From: an uncultured Clostridium sp. | GTDB lineage: Bacteria; Bacillota; Clostridia; TANB77; CAG-508 | Length of the DNA: 64,000 nucleotides | Assembly (NCBI GenBank): GCA_947244325.1 | Contig: CAMXJY010000008.1 | Location: 1 to 64,000 of the forward strand | Direction: 5' to 3' | In this document: piece by piece, positions 1 to 10,208 of the stretch | How positions within the stretch are numbered: position 1 is the first letter of the stretch | Layout of the letters: every line of letters starts with the position of its first letter | Notes under the pieces: model-generated | The model's input: only the letters and a program-made list of their open reading frames with translations | Databases searched by the model: none | Told to the model about the DNA's origin: nothing | Position numbers and translations under genes: made by a program

Positions 1-231
1 GATTTATTTTAACACAAATCATAGTATCATGTCAACACTTTTTTGAAAGTTTTTTTAAAAAAATTTTTAAGTGTTTTTTTGATACATTTTTGTATTAAAT
101 TTTCAAAGTTTTATTCGCATTTTTTCCTTCTACGACTGTCAATTAGTTTATCACTTTTAAATTATATTGTCAATATATATTTTTCACTTTTTTAATTTTT
201 TTTAACTTGTCATCCAAAACAATTTCTATAC

Positions 232-259
232 CAAAAGAAAAAGGACGTTATCCACGTCC
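232..259 (-). terminator. Intrinsic terminator overlapping a stop codon
   Basis: Read on the minus strand, GGACG and CGTCC form a 5-bp stem around a 7-nt loop and are followed by a T-rich run. The stop codon of the gene ending at 248 lies inside this hairpin. The rest of bases 1-231 is AT-rich and I see no gene or strong signal in it. Confidence 0.7.
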
Positions 260-808
260 AAATTCCTTTTCCAAGCTCAACATATCTGCATACATCTTTT
301 TCTCTGCCTTCTCCATCAGTTCAATTCTTTCTGACAAAGAAGCTCTTTCCCACGAATTATCATCATTGGAGTATTTAGACATAAAACTCCATATGCCCGA
401 ATACAGACATGCATAATTATGCCCTAATAGCTTAACCCTCAAATATTTATCATCATTATTTAATATTTGGCTGAGCTTAGCAATAAAATCATCAACGTTT
501 CTATATTCCTTTTTATGTATAAAATATAGTATTGTTAATGCGTTTTCATGCCTTTTAGGAAATATTTTACCATTTTTTTTCTTCTTCAGGACTTTTTCTG
601 CCAATTCAAAATATCTCTTTTCATCTATTTCGATATTAGAATCAGACTGATTTTCTTCATGGGAATCCTGCTCAGATTTTTTGAATTTCTCTAGTTCCTT
701 TAATGCAATAGTAACGCCTTCATATACTTCAATTTCTGAAAAGCCTTCAGCAATTGCATCTTTTATATATGGCATTGCCATATCCCGTAAATATTCATCA
801 CGTGACAT
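248..808 (-). CDS. Hypothetical protein, 186 aa
   Basis: I do not recognise this protein. It is soluble by appearance, with no signal peptide or membrane segment, and mostly charged and helical. The first 45 residues look like a small helical domain, an acidic linker follows (about residues 46-62, SDSNIEIDE region), and the rest is a helical domain containing WSFMSKYSNDD. The ATG start is supported by a GGGAG ribosome binding site about 8 bases upstream. A terminator hairpin overlaps its stop codon, so it appears to be the last gene of its transcript. Function unknown. Confidence 0.6.
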   Translation of the reverse strand: MSRDEYLRDMAMPYIKDAIAEGFSEIEVYEGVTIALKELEKFKKSEQDSHEENQSDSNIEIDEKRYFELAEKVLKKKKNGKIFPKRHENALTILYFIHKKEYRNVDDFIAKLSQILNNDDKYLRVKLLGHNYACLYSGIWSFMSKYSNDDNSWERASLSERIELMEKAEKKMYADMLSLEKEFGRG

Positions 809-873
809 AGAAATTCTCCCTTCAATTTTTTTAATGCATTACTTATTATACCATTATTATGTAAATTTTGCAA

Positions 874-2103
874 TTATTCCTTCATATCTAGATTATAATA
901 TTTATTTCTACAATATTTTTTAGCAAGGCCACCTTCACTAGTTTCTCTATAATGGCTTTGCAAATCTTTTCCTGTTTCATACATAGTTTCAACTACTACA
1001 TCAAATGATACTTTCCTACCTGTATCCAACATCATCGCTAAGCTGCTACTTTCCATTGCTCTCATTGCTGCAACTGCATTTCTTTCAATACATGGAATTT
1101 GTACATATCCATATATTGGATCACATGTTAATCCTAAATGATGTTCCATTCCAATTTCTGCTGAATTTTCTATTTTCTCAATATTTCCACCTAATAAATA
1201 TGTTGCTGCAGCTGCTGCCATTGAACATGCTGTTCCTATTTCAGCCTGACACCCACATTCTGCTCCACTTATTGAAGCATTTGTTTTAATTACATTTCCT
1301 ATTACACCTGCTACTGCTAATGCCTTTATTATTTTATTATCTTCAATATTGTATTTATTCTTCATATAATATAATACTGATGGAAGTACTCCTGCTGCTC
1401 CACATGTAGGTGCTGTAACTATAATTCCACCACTTGCATTTTCTTCACTTGTTGCATAAGCATATGAACTTAATAATCTATTTTGTTTAGTTATATCATC
1501 TTCATTTTCTATCTTCTTTTCATAAAGTTTTTTTGCTCTCTTATCTAAATTTAATTTTCCGTGTATTATACCATCTGAAGATAATCCATTTTTTATCGTT
1601 AACTGCATTGATTTCCAAATCTCTTTTAAAAAGTCATTTATTTCATTTCCTTCTATATTACATACATAATCATATAAATCACATTTATTTTGTTTGCAAT
1701 ATTCTTTAATTTCGCCAAAACTTTCTTCTTTATAAATATCTTCTTTAGTTATTTCTTTTTTTCCTTCTACTTGAAAAGTTCCCCCACCAACTGAGTATAC
1801 TCTCCAACTTCCAGTTACTTCATTATCTTTTAGTGCAAATATATCAAATGTGTTAGGATGAACTTCACAATTATATTCAGTATTGATTTCAATTTCTGTA
1901 TCAAATCCTTCTAACGTTTTTTCTATTATATAATCTGTTAAATGTCCTTTTCCTGTCAATGCAAGTGAGCCATATAAAACTACTTTAAATTTTGTTGCTT
2001 CTGGATGTTTATTTTTAAATATCTCAACAGCTCTTTTAGGTCCCATCGTATGCGAACTTGATGGTCCATTTCCTATTTTATATAATTCTGTTAATGATTG
2101 CAT
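874..2103 (-). CDS. sdaA: L-serine dehydratase, iron-sulfur type, single chain
   Basis: Predicted to deaminate L-serine to pyruvate and ammonia in the cytoplasm with a [4Fe-4S] cluster. The N-terminal part (about residues 1-140) is the beta domain with GNGPSSSHTMGP. The C-terminal part is the catalytic alpha domain with APTCGAAGVLPS near residue 235, GAECGCQAEIG near 280 and LTCDPIYGYVQIPC near 325, which supply cluster cysteines. At 409 residues it has both domains fused in beta-alpha order, unlike the split SdaAA/SdaAB enzymes common in many Firmicutes. The C-terminus looks complete (ETSEGGLA). A separate promoter is likely because the gap to the next gene upstream is about 130 bases. Confidence 0.93.
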   Translation of the reverse strand: MQSLTELYKIGNGPSSSHTMGPKRAVEIFKNKHPEATKFKVVLYGSLALTGKGHLTDYIIEKTLEGFDTEIEINTEYNCEVHPNTFDIFALKDNEVTGSWRVYSVGGGTFQVEGKKEITKEDIYKEESFGEIKEYCKQNKCDLYDYVCNIEGNEINDFLKEIWKSMQLTIKNGLSSDGIIHGKLNLDKRAKKLYEKKIENEDDITKQNRLLSSYAYATSEENASGGIIVTAPTCGAAGVLPSVLYYMKNKYNIEDNKIIKALAVAGVIGNVIKTNASISGAECGCQAEIGTACSMAAAAATYLLGGNIEKIENSAEIGMEHHLGLTCDPIYGYVQIPCIERNAVAAMRAMESSSLAMMLDTGRKVSFDVVVETMYETGKDLQSHYRETSEGGLAKKYCRNKYYNLDMKE

Positions 2104-2237
2104 ATATTACTCAAGAATAAATTAATATTCTTTTCTCCTTCCATATTCTTTTTATATAATAAGTTCTAGTTTTCTATATTAACTAAATTATAAATACAAT
2201 TGTATAGTTTTTTTACTAATATAGTTTATTATTTCTT

Positions 2238-2957
2238 CTATAGCTTTAATGTAGTCTCTAATGCAAGTTTTATCATATCATTCATAGAATTTTGTCTTTG
2301 CTCTGATGTTAGTTCTTCATTTTTGCAAAGTGAATCTGACACTGTTAATAAACAAGCTGCATTTTTTCCTAAATGTTTTGCTGTATAGAAAAGCGCAAAA
2401 CTTTCCATTTCTGATCCCATTATTTTATCTTCTTTTGGTAATCTACTTATAAATAAATATGGATCATCTAAGTATGGATCGAAACATTCTGTACAAGCCA
2501 TATTTCCTTTTACATATTTTTGATTTATTTCTTTTGCTGTGTTTTCTATTACTTCATTTAATTTTGAAGAAGATTCTACTAAATGACTTTCAACACCTGT
2601 CATATTTTTTGCAAAATTTCCTTCTGTATATGCTTTATCAACTAATACTATATCTAATACGTTTAAATCCTCTATATGACCACCACATGAACCAATTCTG
2701 ATAATATTTTCTACTCCATAAAATTTATATAATTCATATGAGTATATTCCTATACTTGGCATCCCCATTCCTGATGCCATAACTGTAATTTCTTTTCCTC
2801 TATATTTTCCTGTAAAAGCATACATCCCTCTTACACTGTTTACTAATTTATATTCTTCTAAAAATTTTTCTGCTATATATTTTGCTCTCATTGGGTCTCC
2901 AGGCATTAATACTGTTTTTGCTATTTCTCCTACTTTCGCTTCATTATGAACTGCCAT
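2238..2957 (-). CDS. deoD: Purine-nucleoside phosphorylase DeoD-type
   Basis: Phosphorolysis of purine (deoxy)nucleosides to free base and pentose-1-phosphate, part of nucleotide salvage in the cytoplasm. The 239-residue length is normal for the hexameric DeoD family. Visible family signatures are VLMPGDPMRAKYIAE near the N-terminus, MASGMGMPSIGIYSYEL (residues 60-76), RIGSCGG, and GSEMESFALFY, which holds the nucleoside-binding Met-Glu. The ATG has a strong AGGAGG ribosome binding site. It sits alone between serine dehydratase and Spo0A. Confidence 0.95.
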   Translation of the reverse strand: MAVHNEAKVGEIAKTVLMPGDPMRAKYIAEKFLEEYKLVNSVRGMYAFTGKYRGKEITVMASGMGMPSIGIYSYELYKFYGVENIIRIGSCGGHIEDLNVLDIVLVDKAYTEGNFAKNMTGVESHLVESSSKLNEVIENTAKEINQKYVKGNMACTECFDPYLDDPYLFISRLPKEDKIMGSEMESFALFYTAKHLGKNAACLLTVSDSLCKNEELTSEQRQNSMNDMIKLALETTLKL

Positions 2958-3058
2958 AATTTACCTCCTTTTTATTCAAATTGATTATAACATTGATATA
3001 AATACATTGCAAACTCTAATTTATATAAAATAACAATAGCAAACAATACTTAATATGT

Positions 3059-3107
3059 AAAAAAACAAGATTTATAATTATGTTTAAAACACATTTTACA
3101 AATCTTG
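3059..3107 (-). terminator. Intrinsic terminator after spo0A
   Basis: On the minus strand CAAGATTT and AAATCTTG pair across an AT-rich loop and are followed by seven Ts. It lies just past the spo0A stop codon at 3136. Confidence 0.7.
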
Positions 3108-3135
3108 AATTTTTAATATATATAATATTTACTTT

Positions 3136-3948
3136 TTATGCAGTCTTTAAATCTAATCTTAATTTATCAGCTATCATTGCTATAAATTCTGAATTAGTTG
3201 GTTTTCCTTTATTTGAATTCACAGTATAACCAAATATATTTTCAACTGTTTCTATTTGACCTCTATTCCACGCAACTTCAATCGCATGTCTTATTGCACG
3301 TTCAACTCTTGATGGTGTTGTTTTATATTTTTTAGCTAAGTCAGGATATAATTGTTTTGTTATTTGATTAATGACTTCTATATTATTAACTACCATCATT
3401 ATTCCATCTCTTAAGTATTGATATCCTTTTATATGTGCTGGTACTCCTATTTCATGGATGATATTTGTAACTTTTACTTCTAAAATTTCCTCTTTACTTG
3501 CTTGATTACTAATATCTACATAATTATTTTTTGTTTCTTTTGTAGTTATTTGGTTTGGTACTTTTGCTACTGGTTTTTCTACTAACTCTCTTATTCTTTT
3601 CATTAATACATCCATTTTAAAAGGTTTCAAAATATAATATCTTGCTCCTAAGTTTATTGCTTGTGTTGTTACATCATCTTGTCCAACTGCTGATAACATT
3701 ATACAAATTGGTAAATCTATATTAGATGAAACTAATTTTTCTAAAACCCCTAATCCATCCAAATGTGGCATTATTACATCTAATAAGGCTACTGTTGGTT
3801 TTTCTGTTATTATTTTATTATATGCTTCTTGTCCATCTTTTGCTGTTGCAATTATTTCTACATCCTCCTGACTTTGAAAATATGTAATTAATGTAGAAAC
3901 AAAATCAATATTGTCATCTGCTATTAATATTTTGATTTTTTCTTTCAA
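3136..3948 (-). CDS. spo0A: Sporulation master regulator Spo0A
   Basis: Response regulator that starts sporulation when phosphorylated, binding 0A boxes (TGTCGAA). The receiver domain spans about residues 5-125: acidic pocket ADDN near residue 11, phosphoacceptor Asp in VALLDVIMP, conserved Ser in IMLSAV, and Lys in YYILKPF. The C-terminal Spo0A-specific DNA-binding domain (about 155-268) contains [17 protein letters not shown] and the recognition helix [18 protein letters not shown]. At 270 residues it is full length. The start is TTG, with a GGAGGG ribosome binding site 6 bases upstream. A 0A box and a sigma-A type promoter lie upstream, suggesting autoregulation. This is strong evidence for a spore former. 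Confidence 0.98.
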   Translation of the reverse strand: MKEKIKILIADDNIDFVSTLITYFQSQEDVEIIATAKDGQEAYNKIITEKPTVALLDVIMPHLDGLGVLEKLVSSNIDLPICIMLSAVGQDDVTTQAINLGARYYILKPFKMDVLMKRIRELVEKPVAKVPNQITTKETKNNYVDISNQASKEEILEVKVTNIIHEIGVPAHIKGYQYLRDGIMMVVNNIEVINQITKQLYPDLAKKYKTTPSRVERAIRHAIEVAWNRGQIETVENIFGYTVNSNKGKPTNSEFIAMIADKLRLDLKTA

Positions 3949-3993
3949 AATAATCCCTCCTAAAATAAAAATATGTAAATATTTACAAAACGA

Positions 3994-4022
3994 ATTATAT
4001 TACTATCAAAATTTTTATGCAA
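3994..4022 (-). promoter_or_regulatory. Sigma-A type promoter for spo0A
   Basis: On the minus strand TTGCAT (4022-4017) and TATAAT (3999-3994) are separated by exactly 17 bases, about 45 bases upstream of the spo0A start codon. Confidence 0.65.
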
Positions 4023-4072
4023 TGATTTTTTACTTATTTTATAGGCTTTTCGTACTTCACCATTTTACAAAA

Positions 4073-4079
4073 TTCGACA
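4073..4079 (-). promoter_or_regulatory. 0A box upstream of spo0A
   Basis: The minus strand reads TGTCGAA, a perfect match to the established 7-bp Spo0A binding box, about 50 bases upstream of the predicted -35 element. This fits autoregulation of spo0A. A 7-mer can occur by chance, but GC-containing 7-mers are rare in such AT-rich DNA. Confidence 0.6.
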
Positions 4080-4128
4080 CTAAAATTTAAAAGTAACTAT
4101 TATAAACTATTTTATATTTTAATATTGC

Positions 4129-4165
4129 AAAAAAAGATTTTGCCTAAACTTTAATTTAGACAAAA
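4129..4165 (-). terminator. Intrinsic terminator after the YigZ-family gene
   Basis: On the minus strand an 11-bp stem (TTTTGTCTAAA with TTTAGGCAAAA, one U-G pair, 6-nt loop) is followed by TC and a run of seven Ts. Confidence 0.8.
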
Positions 4166-4180
4166 CCTCCGTCCCCATGT

Positions 4181-4801
4181 CTATATTTCTATATATTTTT
4201 CTTTTAAAACTTCTTTTTTTATTATATTAAAATTCAGATTTTCTTTTTGTTTTTCTATATTTTCTATTTTATCTGATATTGTTTCTACTATTACATCTAC
4301 ATTTTCTAAATACTCTATATCTAATATTTTTATTTCATTTTGTTTTAAATAATATTTTAATTTTTCTAAATCTGAATATGTTACTTCTAATTTTACTTCT
4401 ATTCCTATATCTTTTGTAACTTCAACTACATTACTTAAGGCTTCTTGCATTGCTCCTGTATATGCTCTTACTAATCCACCTGTTCCTAATAAAATTCCTC
4501 CAAAATATCTTGTTACTACTACTAAGCAATTACTTAAATTTTTAGCTGTTAATATATTTAACATTGGAGCTCCTGCTGTTCCTGATGGCTCTCCATCATC
4601 ACTAAATCTGTTTACTATCCCTTCTTTTGCAAAAATACTATATGCAAAACAGTTATGTCTTGCATCAAAATACTTTTTCTTTATTTCTTTTATCTTATTT
4701 TCTGCTTCTTCTATAGTTTCTACATAAAATACATTTGCAATAAATTTCGATTTTTTTTCTACTATTTCTGCTGTAGTATTTTCGGAAATAGTTTTAAACA
4801 T
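4181..4801 (-). CDS. YigZ/IMPACT family protein
   Basis: Cytoplasmic protein of the UPF0029/IMPACT family, related by fold to the ribosomal S5/EF-G domain. The molecular function is not well established in bacteria. The 206-residue length is typical. The N-terminal domain carries family motifs ARHNCFAY, NRFSDDGEPSGTAGAPML and VVVTRYFGGILLGTGGLVRAY (residues about 47-115). A shorter C-terminal domain (about 130-200) completes the protein. The ATG has an AGGAG site 7 bases upstream, and a strong terminator follows the gene. Confidence 0.88.
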   Translation of the reverse strand: MFKTISENTTAEIVEKKSKFIANVFYVETIEEAENKIKEIKKKYFDARHNCFAYSIFAKEGIVNRFSDDGEPSGTAGAPMLNILTAKNLSNCLVVVTRYFGGILLGTGGLVRAYTGAMQEALSNVVEVTKDIGIEVKLEVTYSDLEKLKYYLKQNEIKILDIEYLENVDVIVETISDKIENIEKQKENLNFNIIKKEVLKEKYIEI

Positions 4802-4902
4802 TACTTTTCTCCTATTTTTATAATTATAATTAACATTAACTTTTATAATAATCTTATTATATATTAATTGTGCACCACAGATTAAAGTTAAATATTTACT
4901 AA

Positions 4903-6150
4903 TTAATTTAATCCTGCTGTATATCCTGTTGAATATGCTATTTGTAAATTAAATCCACCTGTATATGCATCTACATCAATTATCTCTCCTGCAAAATATA
5001 ATCCTTTTACTAACTTTGATTCCATAGTTTTTGGATTTATCTCTTTTACATTTATTCCGCCCGCTGTTACTATAGCCTCTTCAACTGGTCTAAATCCATC
5101 TATATTTACTTCAAAATTTTTAAGAATATTTACTAAATTTGCTCTTTCTTCTTTCGTTATACTATTCACTTTTTTATATGAATCTATTTTTGATAATTCT
5201 ATTACTACATCAATCATTTTCTTTGGTAATAGTTTATCTAAACTATTTTTAAATTCTTTATTTTTAAATTCTTCAAAATCTCTTATAATTCTTTTATCTA
5301 ATTCTTCATTAGATAACGCAGGTTTTAAATCTATTACTAATTTAATTTTATTTTCTTTAAGTAATGTATCAATATTTTTATATCTTAATAAATGTGCTGA
5401 AGAACTTAATATTGTTGGTCCACTTACTCCAAAATGTGTAAAAAGTAATTCTCCAAAATCTTCATATATTACTTTACTTTTTTCTATGTCCTCTATTTTT
5501 ATTTTCACATTTCTTAATGATAATCCTTGCAAGTTTTGGCAAAGCTTTTTATCCCCTGTAAGTGGTACAAGTGAACCTCTAATTTTTTCTACTGTATGTC
5601 CCACTTTTTCTGCCATAATATATCCATCTCCTGTTGAGCCTGTTCCTGGATAACTTTTTCCACCTGTTGCCAAAATAATTTTTTCTCCTGTAATTTTTTG
5701 TCCTTCTACTGTTTCTATTCCTACAACTTCATCATTTTCTACAATAATTTTGCAGACTTTTGTTCCTGTTTTTATTTGTATGTTTTTATATTTTTTTAAT
5801 TCTTTTATAAAGCAATCTAATACATCTTGTGCTCTATCTGTTACTGGAAATATTCTATTTCCTCTTTCTTCTTTTACTTTTATTCCATTAGTTTCAATTA
5901 TTTTTATAATATCCTTGTTAGTAAAATTTTGAAATACACTATACAAAAATCTTCCATTTCCTGGAACATTTTTAATAAAGTCCTCCATTTCTAGAGAACT
6001 TGTTATATTACATCTTCCTTTTCCTGTAATTAATATTTTCTTTCCTAAAGAATTATTTTTTTCTATTAATATTACATCGTTTCCATTTTGAGCAGATGAA
6101 ATTGCTGACATAATTCCAGCAGGTCCTCCACCAATTACTATTACTCTCAT
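4903..6150 (-). CDS. FAD-dependent oxidoreductase, HI0933/YhiN family
   Basis: Flavoprotein of the HI0933-like family; the physiological substrate is unknown. The dinucleotide-binding fold is at the N-terminus (VIGGGPAGIMSAISSAQNG), followed by the family signature GKKILITGKGRCNITSS near residue 38. A second motif, LATGGKSYPGTGSTGDGY, lies around residue 160 and a C-terminal FAD contact, GLYFAGEIIDVDAYTGGFNLQ, near 385. Length (415) is usual for the family. The AGGAAG site lies 5 bases before the ATG. Confidence 0.88.
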   Translation of the reverse strand: MRVIVIGGGPAGIMSAISSAQNGNDVILIEKNNSLGKKILITGKGRCNITSSLEMEDFIKNVPGNGRFLYSVFQNFTNKDIIKIIETNGIKVKEERGNRIFPVTDRAQDVLDCFIKELKKYKNIQIKTGTKVCKIIVENDEVVGIETVEGQKITGEKIILATGGKSYPGTGSTGDGYIMAEKVGHTVEKIRGSLVPLTGDKKLCQNLQGLSLRNVKIKIEDIEKSKVIYEDFGELLFTHFGVSGPTILSSSAHLLRYKNIDTLLKENKIKLVIDLKPALSNEELDKRIIRDFEEFKNKEFKNSLDKLLPKKMIDVVIELSKIDSYKKVNSITKEERANLVNILKNFEVNIDGFRPVEEAIVTAGGINVKEINPKTMESKLVKGLYFAGEIIDVDAYTGGFNLQIAYSTGYTAGLN

Positions 6151-6254
6151 ATTTCTTCCTAATTATTTTATAAACTTTCTTAAATGGCAAATTCAATTAT
6201 TACTATATTCTAAAATTCTAACTTTTTACTTCTGCACAACTGCACTTTAAAATT

Positions 6255-7970
6255 TTAACTCTTTACCTCTACACAATATATCATTTCTAATTCTTCTAAC
6301 AAATATTTTCCTACAAAGCTTGGTGAATAATATATTTCAAGTTGATATGTTGGAGCTACTATTTCTTCTCCATTATCATTTATTACTCCCCATTTTCCAT
6401 CTGTATATACACCTGCAAATCCATACTCATTTAATTCTGTTACAACATCATATTTAGCTTCAATTACAATATTCCCTGATTTATCTTTAAATCCCCATTT
6501 TCCTTCTTCAGATTTATAGCTATATAATTTTAAATCTTTATAAACTTCTGTATTTGGAACTAGCTCTCCTTCTTTATTAATATAATTTAATTCAGATTTT
6601 GAATAAATTGAAACATAATCTTGGTTAACACTTTCAACTACAGCATCTTTCATTGTTAATACTTTTTCTATTTTTTTAGAATAAATATCAACTTCATTTC
6701 CTTTTCTTGCTTCTAAAGCATTTACATTATCTAGCACAATTATATAATCGTATTCTGCTTCAACTTCTGTTCCTGCATAAATATTAAGTATTCCTGATTT
6801 TCCCTCTTCTGTTGTAAAAACAAAAAAATTATCAAATGCATATGTAATATTTGTATATCTATTATCTATTTGAACATCTTTACTAATAATGCTATAATAT
6901 CCATTATCATTTTGAGCAATAAAATATGAAGGATTATTAGTTTCTATAATACTCTTATATGTATTGGTATTTACTAAATTTCCATATAAATCATATAATC
7001 TCATTTCATCATCTTTTTTTACTGAAATATAATTTCCTGCTATGGAATAACTTGTATATTCTGTTTTTAATATCTCTTTTCCTTTATTATCAAAAAATCC
7101 ATATTTACCATTTCTATTTACTATAAATACATCTGAAACATTATAATAATTTATATTTTGATATTTCGCATTTATAATTATTTTTTTATTTTTTATAACA
7201 CCTTTTTTTCCATTTTCCATAAATATTAAATAAATATCGTCATCTTCATATTCTAATGCTCTTGATACTGACTCATATTTTGGAGATACTAATACTTTTC
7301 CATTGTAATCTATATATCCATACATAATTCCTGAGCTAGTTTTATCTGATATAATATATCCTGTTTTTAAATATCCATCTTCTGCTGATGAATATTCATC
7401 TCCTTTTATTGAATTATATTTTACATCTATAATTGTATTTCCTTTTGAATCTACAACTCCATATAAATTATCTTTTTTTACTAATATACAACCTGGTTTA
7501 TTTTCTAAGCTAGATACTTCATCATATATTGCATTCGTTAATTTCTCTCCTGAAAAATTTATTAATCCATACTTTCCATTTTCTTCATAACTTAATACAT
7601 TTTTTTCCATTTCTAATGTTGTATCTGAAATTACTATTGGATATACCGAATTGTATTCAGTAAATATATCTTTTCCTTGAGAATTTAAGATTGCATAATT
7701 ATTTTCATCTTTAAAACATACAAAAACATCTTTTGCATTATTTGGAATATATAAAGTTACATATTCTGGTTTAATTATTTCATTTCCTTTTCTATCAATT
7801 ACTCCTATTTTTTCATCTAGTGAAGATATAGTAAAATATTGATAAGGTTCTTCTGCAATTTCTTCTACTGGTCTTTTTGTATTAATTTTTATTATAACTA
7901 TACCAATAATTAAAACCAAAATAATTGATATTATAGCTATTATTAACTTTATATTTCCTTTTATTTCCAA
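6255..7970 (-). CDS. Membrane-anchored WG-repeat protein
   Basis: A single transmembrane helix (about residues 8-28, LIIAIISIILVLIIGIVIIK) anchors a large extracytoplasmic domain built of WG-like repeats, each with a pattern such as KYGLINFSGE, LYGVVDSKGN, KYGFFDNKGK, KWGFKDKSGN and KWGVINDNGE. I count at least nine. These repeats form beta-rich, probably propeller-like structures in bacterial surface proteins; no enzymatic role is visible. The start is a TTG with an AGGAG site 8-9 bases upstream; an overlapping ATG in the leader leads to an immediate stop, so TTG is preferred. Confidence 0.75.
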   Translation of the reverse strand: MEIKGNIKLIIAIISIILVLIIGIVIIKINTKRPVEEIAEEPYQYFTISSLDEKIGVIDRKGNEIIKPEYVTLYIPNNAKDVFVCFKDENNYAILNSQGKDIFTEYNSVYPIVISDTTLEMEKNVLSYEENGKYGLINFSGEKLTNAIYDEVSSLENKPGCILVKKDNLYGVVDSKGNTIIDVKYNSIKGDEYSSAEDGYLKTGYIISDKTSSGIMYGYIDYNGKVLVSPKYESVSRALEYEDDDIYLIFMENGKKGVIKNKKIIINAKYQNINYYNVSDVFIVNRNGKYGFFDNKGKEILKTEYTSYSIAGNYISVKKDDEMRLYDLYGNLVNTNTYKSIIETNNPSYFIAQNDNGYYSIISKDVQIDNRYTNITYAFDNFFVFTTEEGKSGILNIYAGTEVEAEYDYIIVLDNVNALEARKGNEVDIYSKKIEKVLTMKDAVVESVNQDYVSIYSKSELNYINKEGELVPNTEVYKDLKLYSYKSEEGKWGFKDKSGNIVIEAKYDVVTELNEYGFAGVYTDGKWGVINDNGEEIVAPTYQLEIYYSPSFVGKYLLEELEMIYCVEVKS

Positions 7971-8158
7971 AGCTTCATCTCCTAAAATTCAAATTTACTA
8001 AAAAATTCTATTTTTTGTATCAAATTTAGCAATTATGTGGATAACTAACTATTTTTTCACATATTTAATATAATCCACTATATTTTATTATTTTACAATA
8101 ATTTACTTTTATTTTCAATATAACAATCGGTCATTTCACAGAATATTCACACTGATAT

Positions 8159-10138
8159 TTAACACCAAAATTCAAACATATTTTTTAAATACACTGTAAG
8201 TGGATTTCTAAGGTTTGTTAATAAGTTTACTTCTGTTGTTAATGAAATTGGTACCATTATTATTATAGTTGCTAAACAAATAATCATAAATAATTTATTT
8301 ACTTCTTTTTTATCTTTACTTTGTTCTACTAATTTCAAAAATAAAATAACTGCATTTATACATAGAATTAATTTAAAATCTATAGCGTATGCTTCACAAA
8401 TACCACCCAAGCAAGTATTTAAAACTATTGCAATTATTGATGTATATAAGCAAACTCGTGTAAATATTTTTAATTCTTTATTTTCTGATATATCTAATAT
8501 ATTTTTCTTAAATAAAAATACCCATAAAATTGGTATTGCAAGTAATCCAACTAATCTATTTTCATAACATACTTCATTTACAGAATTTAAACACGTTTCT
8601 GTATTTATAAAAATAAATGGAAAATTTGAAACATTAATTCTTGGAATTCTAAATATGTACTCTAAAATTCCTAAATATATTTTTCCAAAAGTAAATGACA
8701 TACAGTAAGTCATGTTAAATCCTGTTAATTGATATTTAGCACCAAATTCTAAAATATTATCAAACCTTAAATAATTTAATATCATTTGAAAAATTGCTAA
8801 CATTCCAAGTGGAATAGCCATAAAAATTCCATCTTTTATTTTTTCTTTTAAACTTATTTCTTTTGTGTTTAACAAAAGAAATAATACTATTATAGAATAG
8901 TATGCGATTAAATTTGGCTTTGATAAAACTATTAGCGCTGTAGTAATTCCAAGCGATATTAATTTTAAATATTTATATTTTTTATTTTCATAAATTGATA
9001 TTGCTAAATTTATTGATATTAGCATGAACATTATTCCTGAGGTTACTACTATATCATATTTTGCACCTCTTAAAAGTGTTAAAATATTTGAACCAAACAA
9101 AATTGCATAATATCCTAAATAAAAATTAAAAAGTGACAATTTTTTTATGTATCTATCTACTAATTTTTTATATAAGAAGTATAAAGAAATTACGATTCCA
9201 AACATATATACAAGATTAAAAATATATGTATGTGTATACATTCCTGTTACTAATCTAAAAGGCATTATAGTTGTAATAATTGGTGCTACTCCAAAATAGT
9301 TATAATAATTTCCATTAAAGTATGCTACATCATAAAGATATGGGACGCTTTCTCTATCTCTTTCTACATTATCATATGGATTTTCCATTTCTTTAAGTTC
9401 TTGTGATGCTTCTGGAATAAGCTCTACTTGTCCATTCATAAAAGCTTCTGTTTGCATCAAAAGTGCATCCTCATTACTTATATTCTCTTTTTTTATAAGT
9501 AATGTTTCTGGATTAAATTGATAAATTAAGTATATTGCTATAATTCCGCAAAAAACAATTAAGTTTAACATAAATATCTTATGTTGTGATTTTGAATTTT
9601 TATCATATTCTTTATAAATACTTTCATCTTTTACTTTAATTATAAAAATTACTATTATAAAAAATATTGCTATTCTATACACATTAATATTAAAATTAGA
9701 CTTGTTTATAAATATGTTTTCCACAGAAAAATCACTTTCTGTTAATAAATTAAGTTCTATTGTTTTGCACTTTGAATGAGTATCAAAATTTATGTAATGC
9801 TTTTGATTTTCTAACATTACCTTTGGCTTTAAAGAAAATAAATCACTATTTTCTTCTGCTGTATATTTTAACTCATATGTTACTTTATCTGTTAATTTTT
9901 CTTTATATTTTATATTTATACTTGTAACTCTTTCATCTATCTCTGAAATTAAAATTTGATTTTGCTCTATTTTATAGTTTTCTATCTCTTTAGATTTCCC
10001 AAGTAATACACTTCTGAAAGCTGGATAATTACAAATAAATATTTCTATTAAAATAGCAATTATTAATGCAATTATAATTCTCTTTTTACCATTTGCATCT
10101 ATTCTTGATTTCTTTTCTATTTCTATCAACTCTTTCAT
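8159..10138 (-). CDS. Polytopic membrane protein, 659 aa, unknown function
   Basis: An N-terminal membrane helix (about residues 20-42) is followed by an extracytoplasmic stretch of about 100 residues, then many hydrophobic helices from about residue 145 to the C-terminus. The layout resembles GT-C type glycosyltransferases or lipid-linked sugar enzymes, but I see no diagnostic motif and leave the function open. The ATG lacks a clear Shine-Dalgarno sequence. A TATAAT preceded by TG (extended -10) ends only 12 bases before the ATG, so the transcript may be nearly leaderless. Confidence 0.6.
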   Translation of the reverse strand: MKELIEIEKKSRIDANGKKRIIIALIIAILIEIFICNYPAFRSVLLGKSKEIENYKIEQNQILISEIDERVTSINIKYKEKLTDKVTYELKYTAEENSDLFSLKPKVMLENQKHYINFDTHSKCKTIELNLLTESDFSVENIFINKSNFNINVYRIAIFFIIVIFIIKVKDESIYKEYDKNSKSQHKIFMLNLIVFCGIIAIYLIYQFNPETLLIKKENISNEDALLMQTEAFMNGQVELIPEASQELKEMENPYDNVERDRESVPYLYDVAYFNGNYYNYFGVAPIITTIMPFRLVTGMYTHTYIFNLVYMFGIVISLYFLYKKLVDRYIKKLSLFNFYLGYYAILFGSNILTLLRGAKYDIVVTSGIMFMLISINLAISIYENKKYKYLKLISLGITTALIVLSKPNLIAYYSIIVLFLLLNTKEISLKEKIKDGIFMAIPLGMLAIFQMILNYLRFDNILEFGAKYQLTGFNMTYCMSFTFGKIYLGILEYIFRIPRINVSNFPFIFINTETCLNSVNEVCYENRLVGLLAIPILWVFLFKKNILDISENKELKIFTRVCLYTSIIAIVLNTCLGGICEAYAIDFKLILCINAVILFLKLVEQSKDKKEVNKLFMIICLATIIIMVPISLTTEVNLLTNLRNPLTVYLKNMFEFWC

Positions 10139-10208
10139 TTAATTTTTTTCATTATATCACATAGAATTAAAAAATAAATAACTATAAATAATTTAATTAT
10201 TAATAATT

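Noticed and set aside
874..2103. Plus-strand ORFs over the serine dehydratase and many other genes
   Set aside because: They are antisense shadows in AT-rich coding DNA, with hydrophobic low-complexity translations and no ribosome binding sites.
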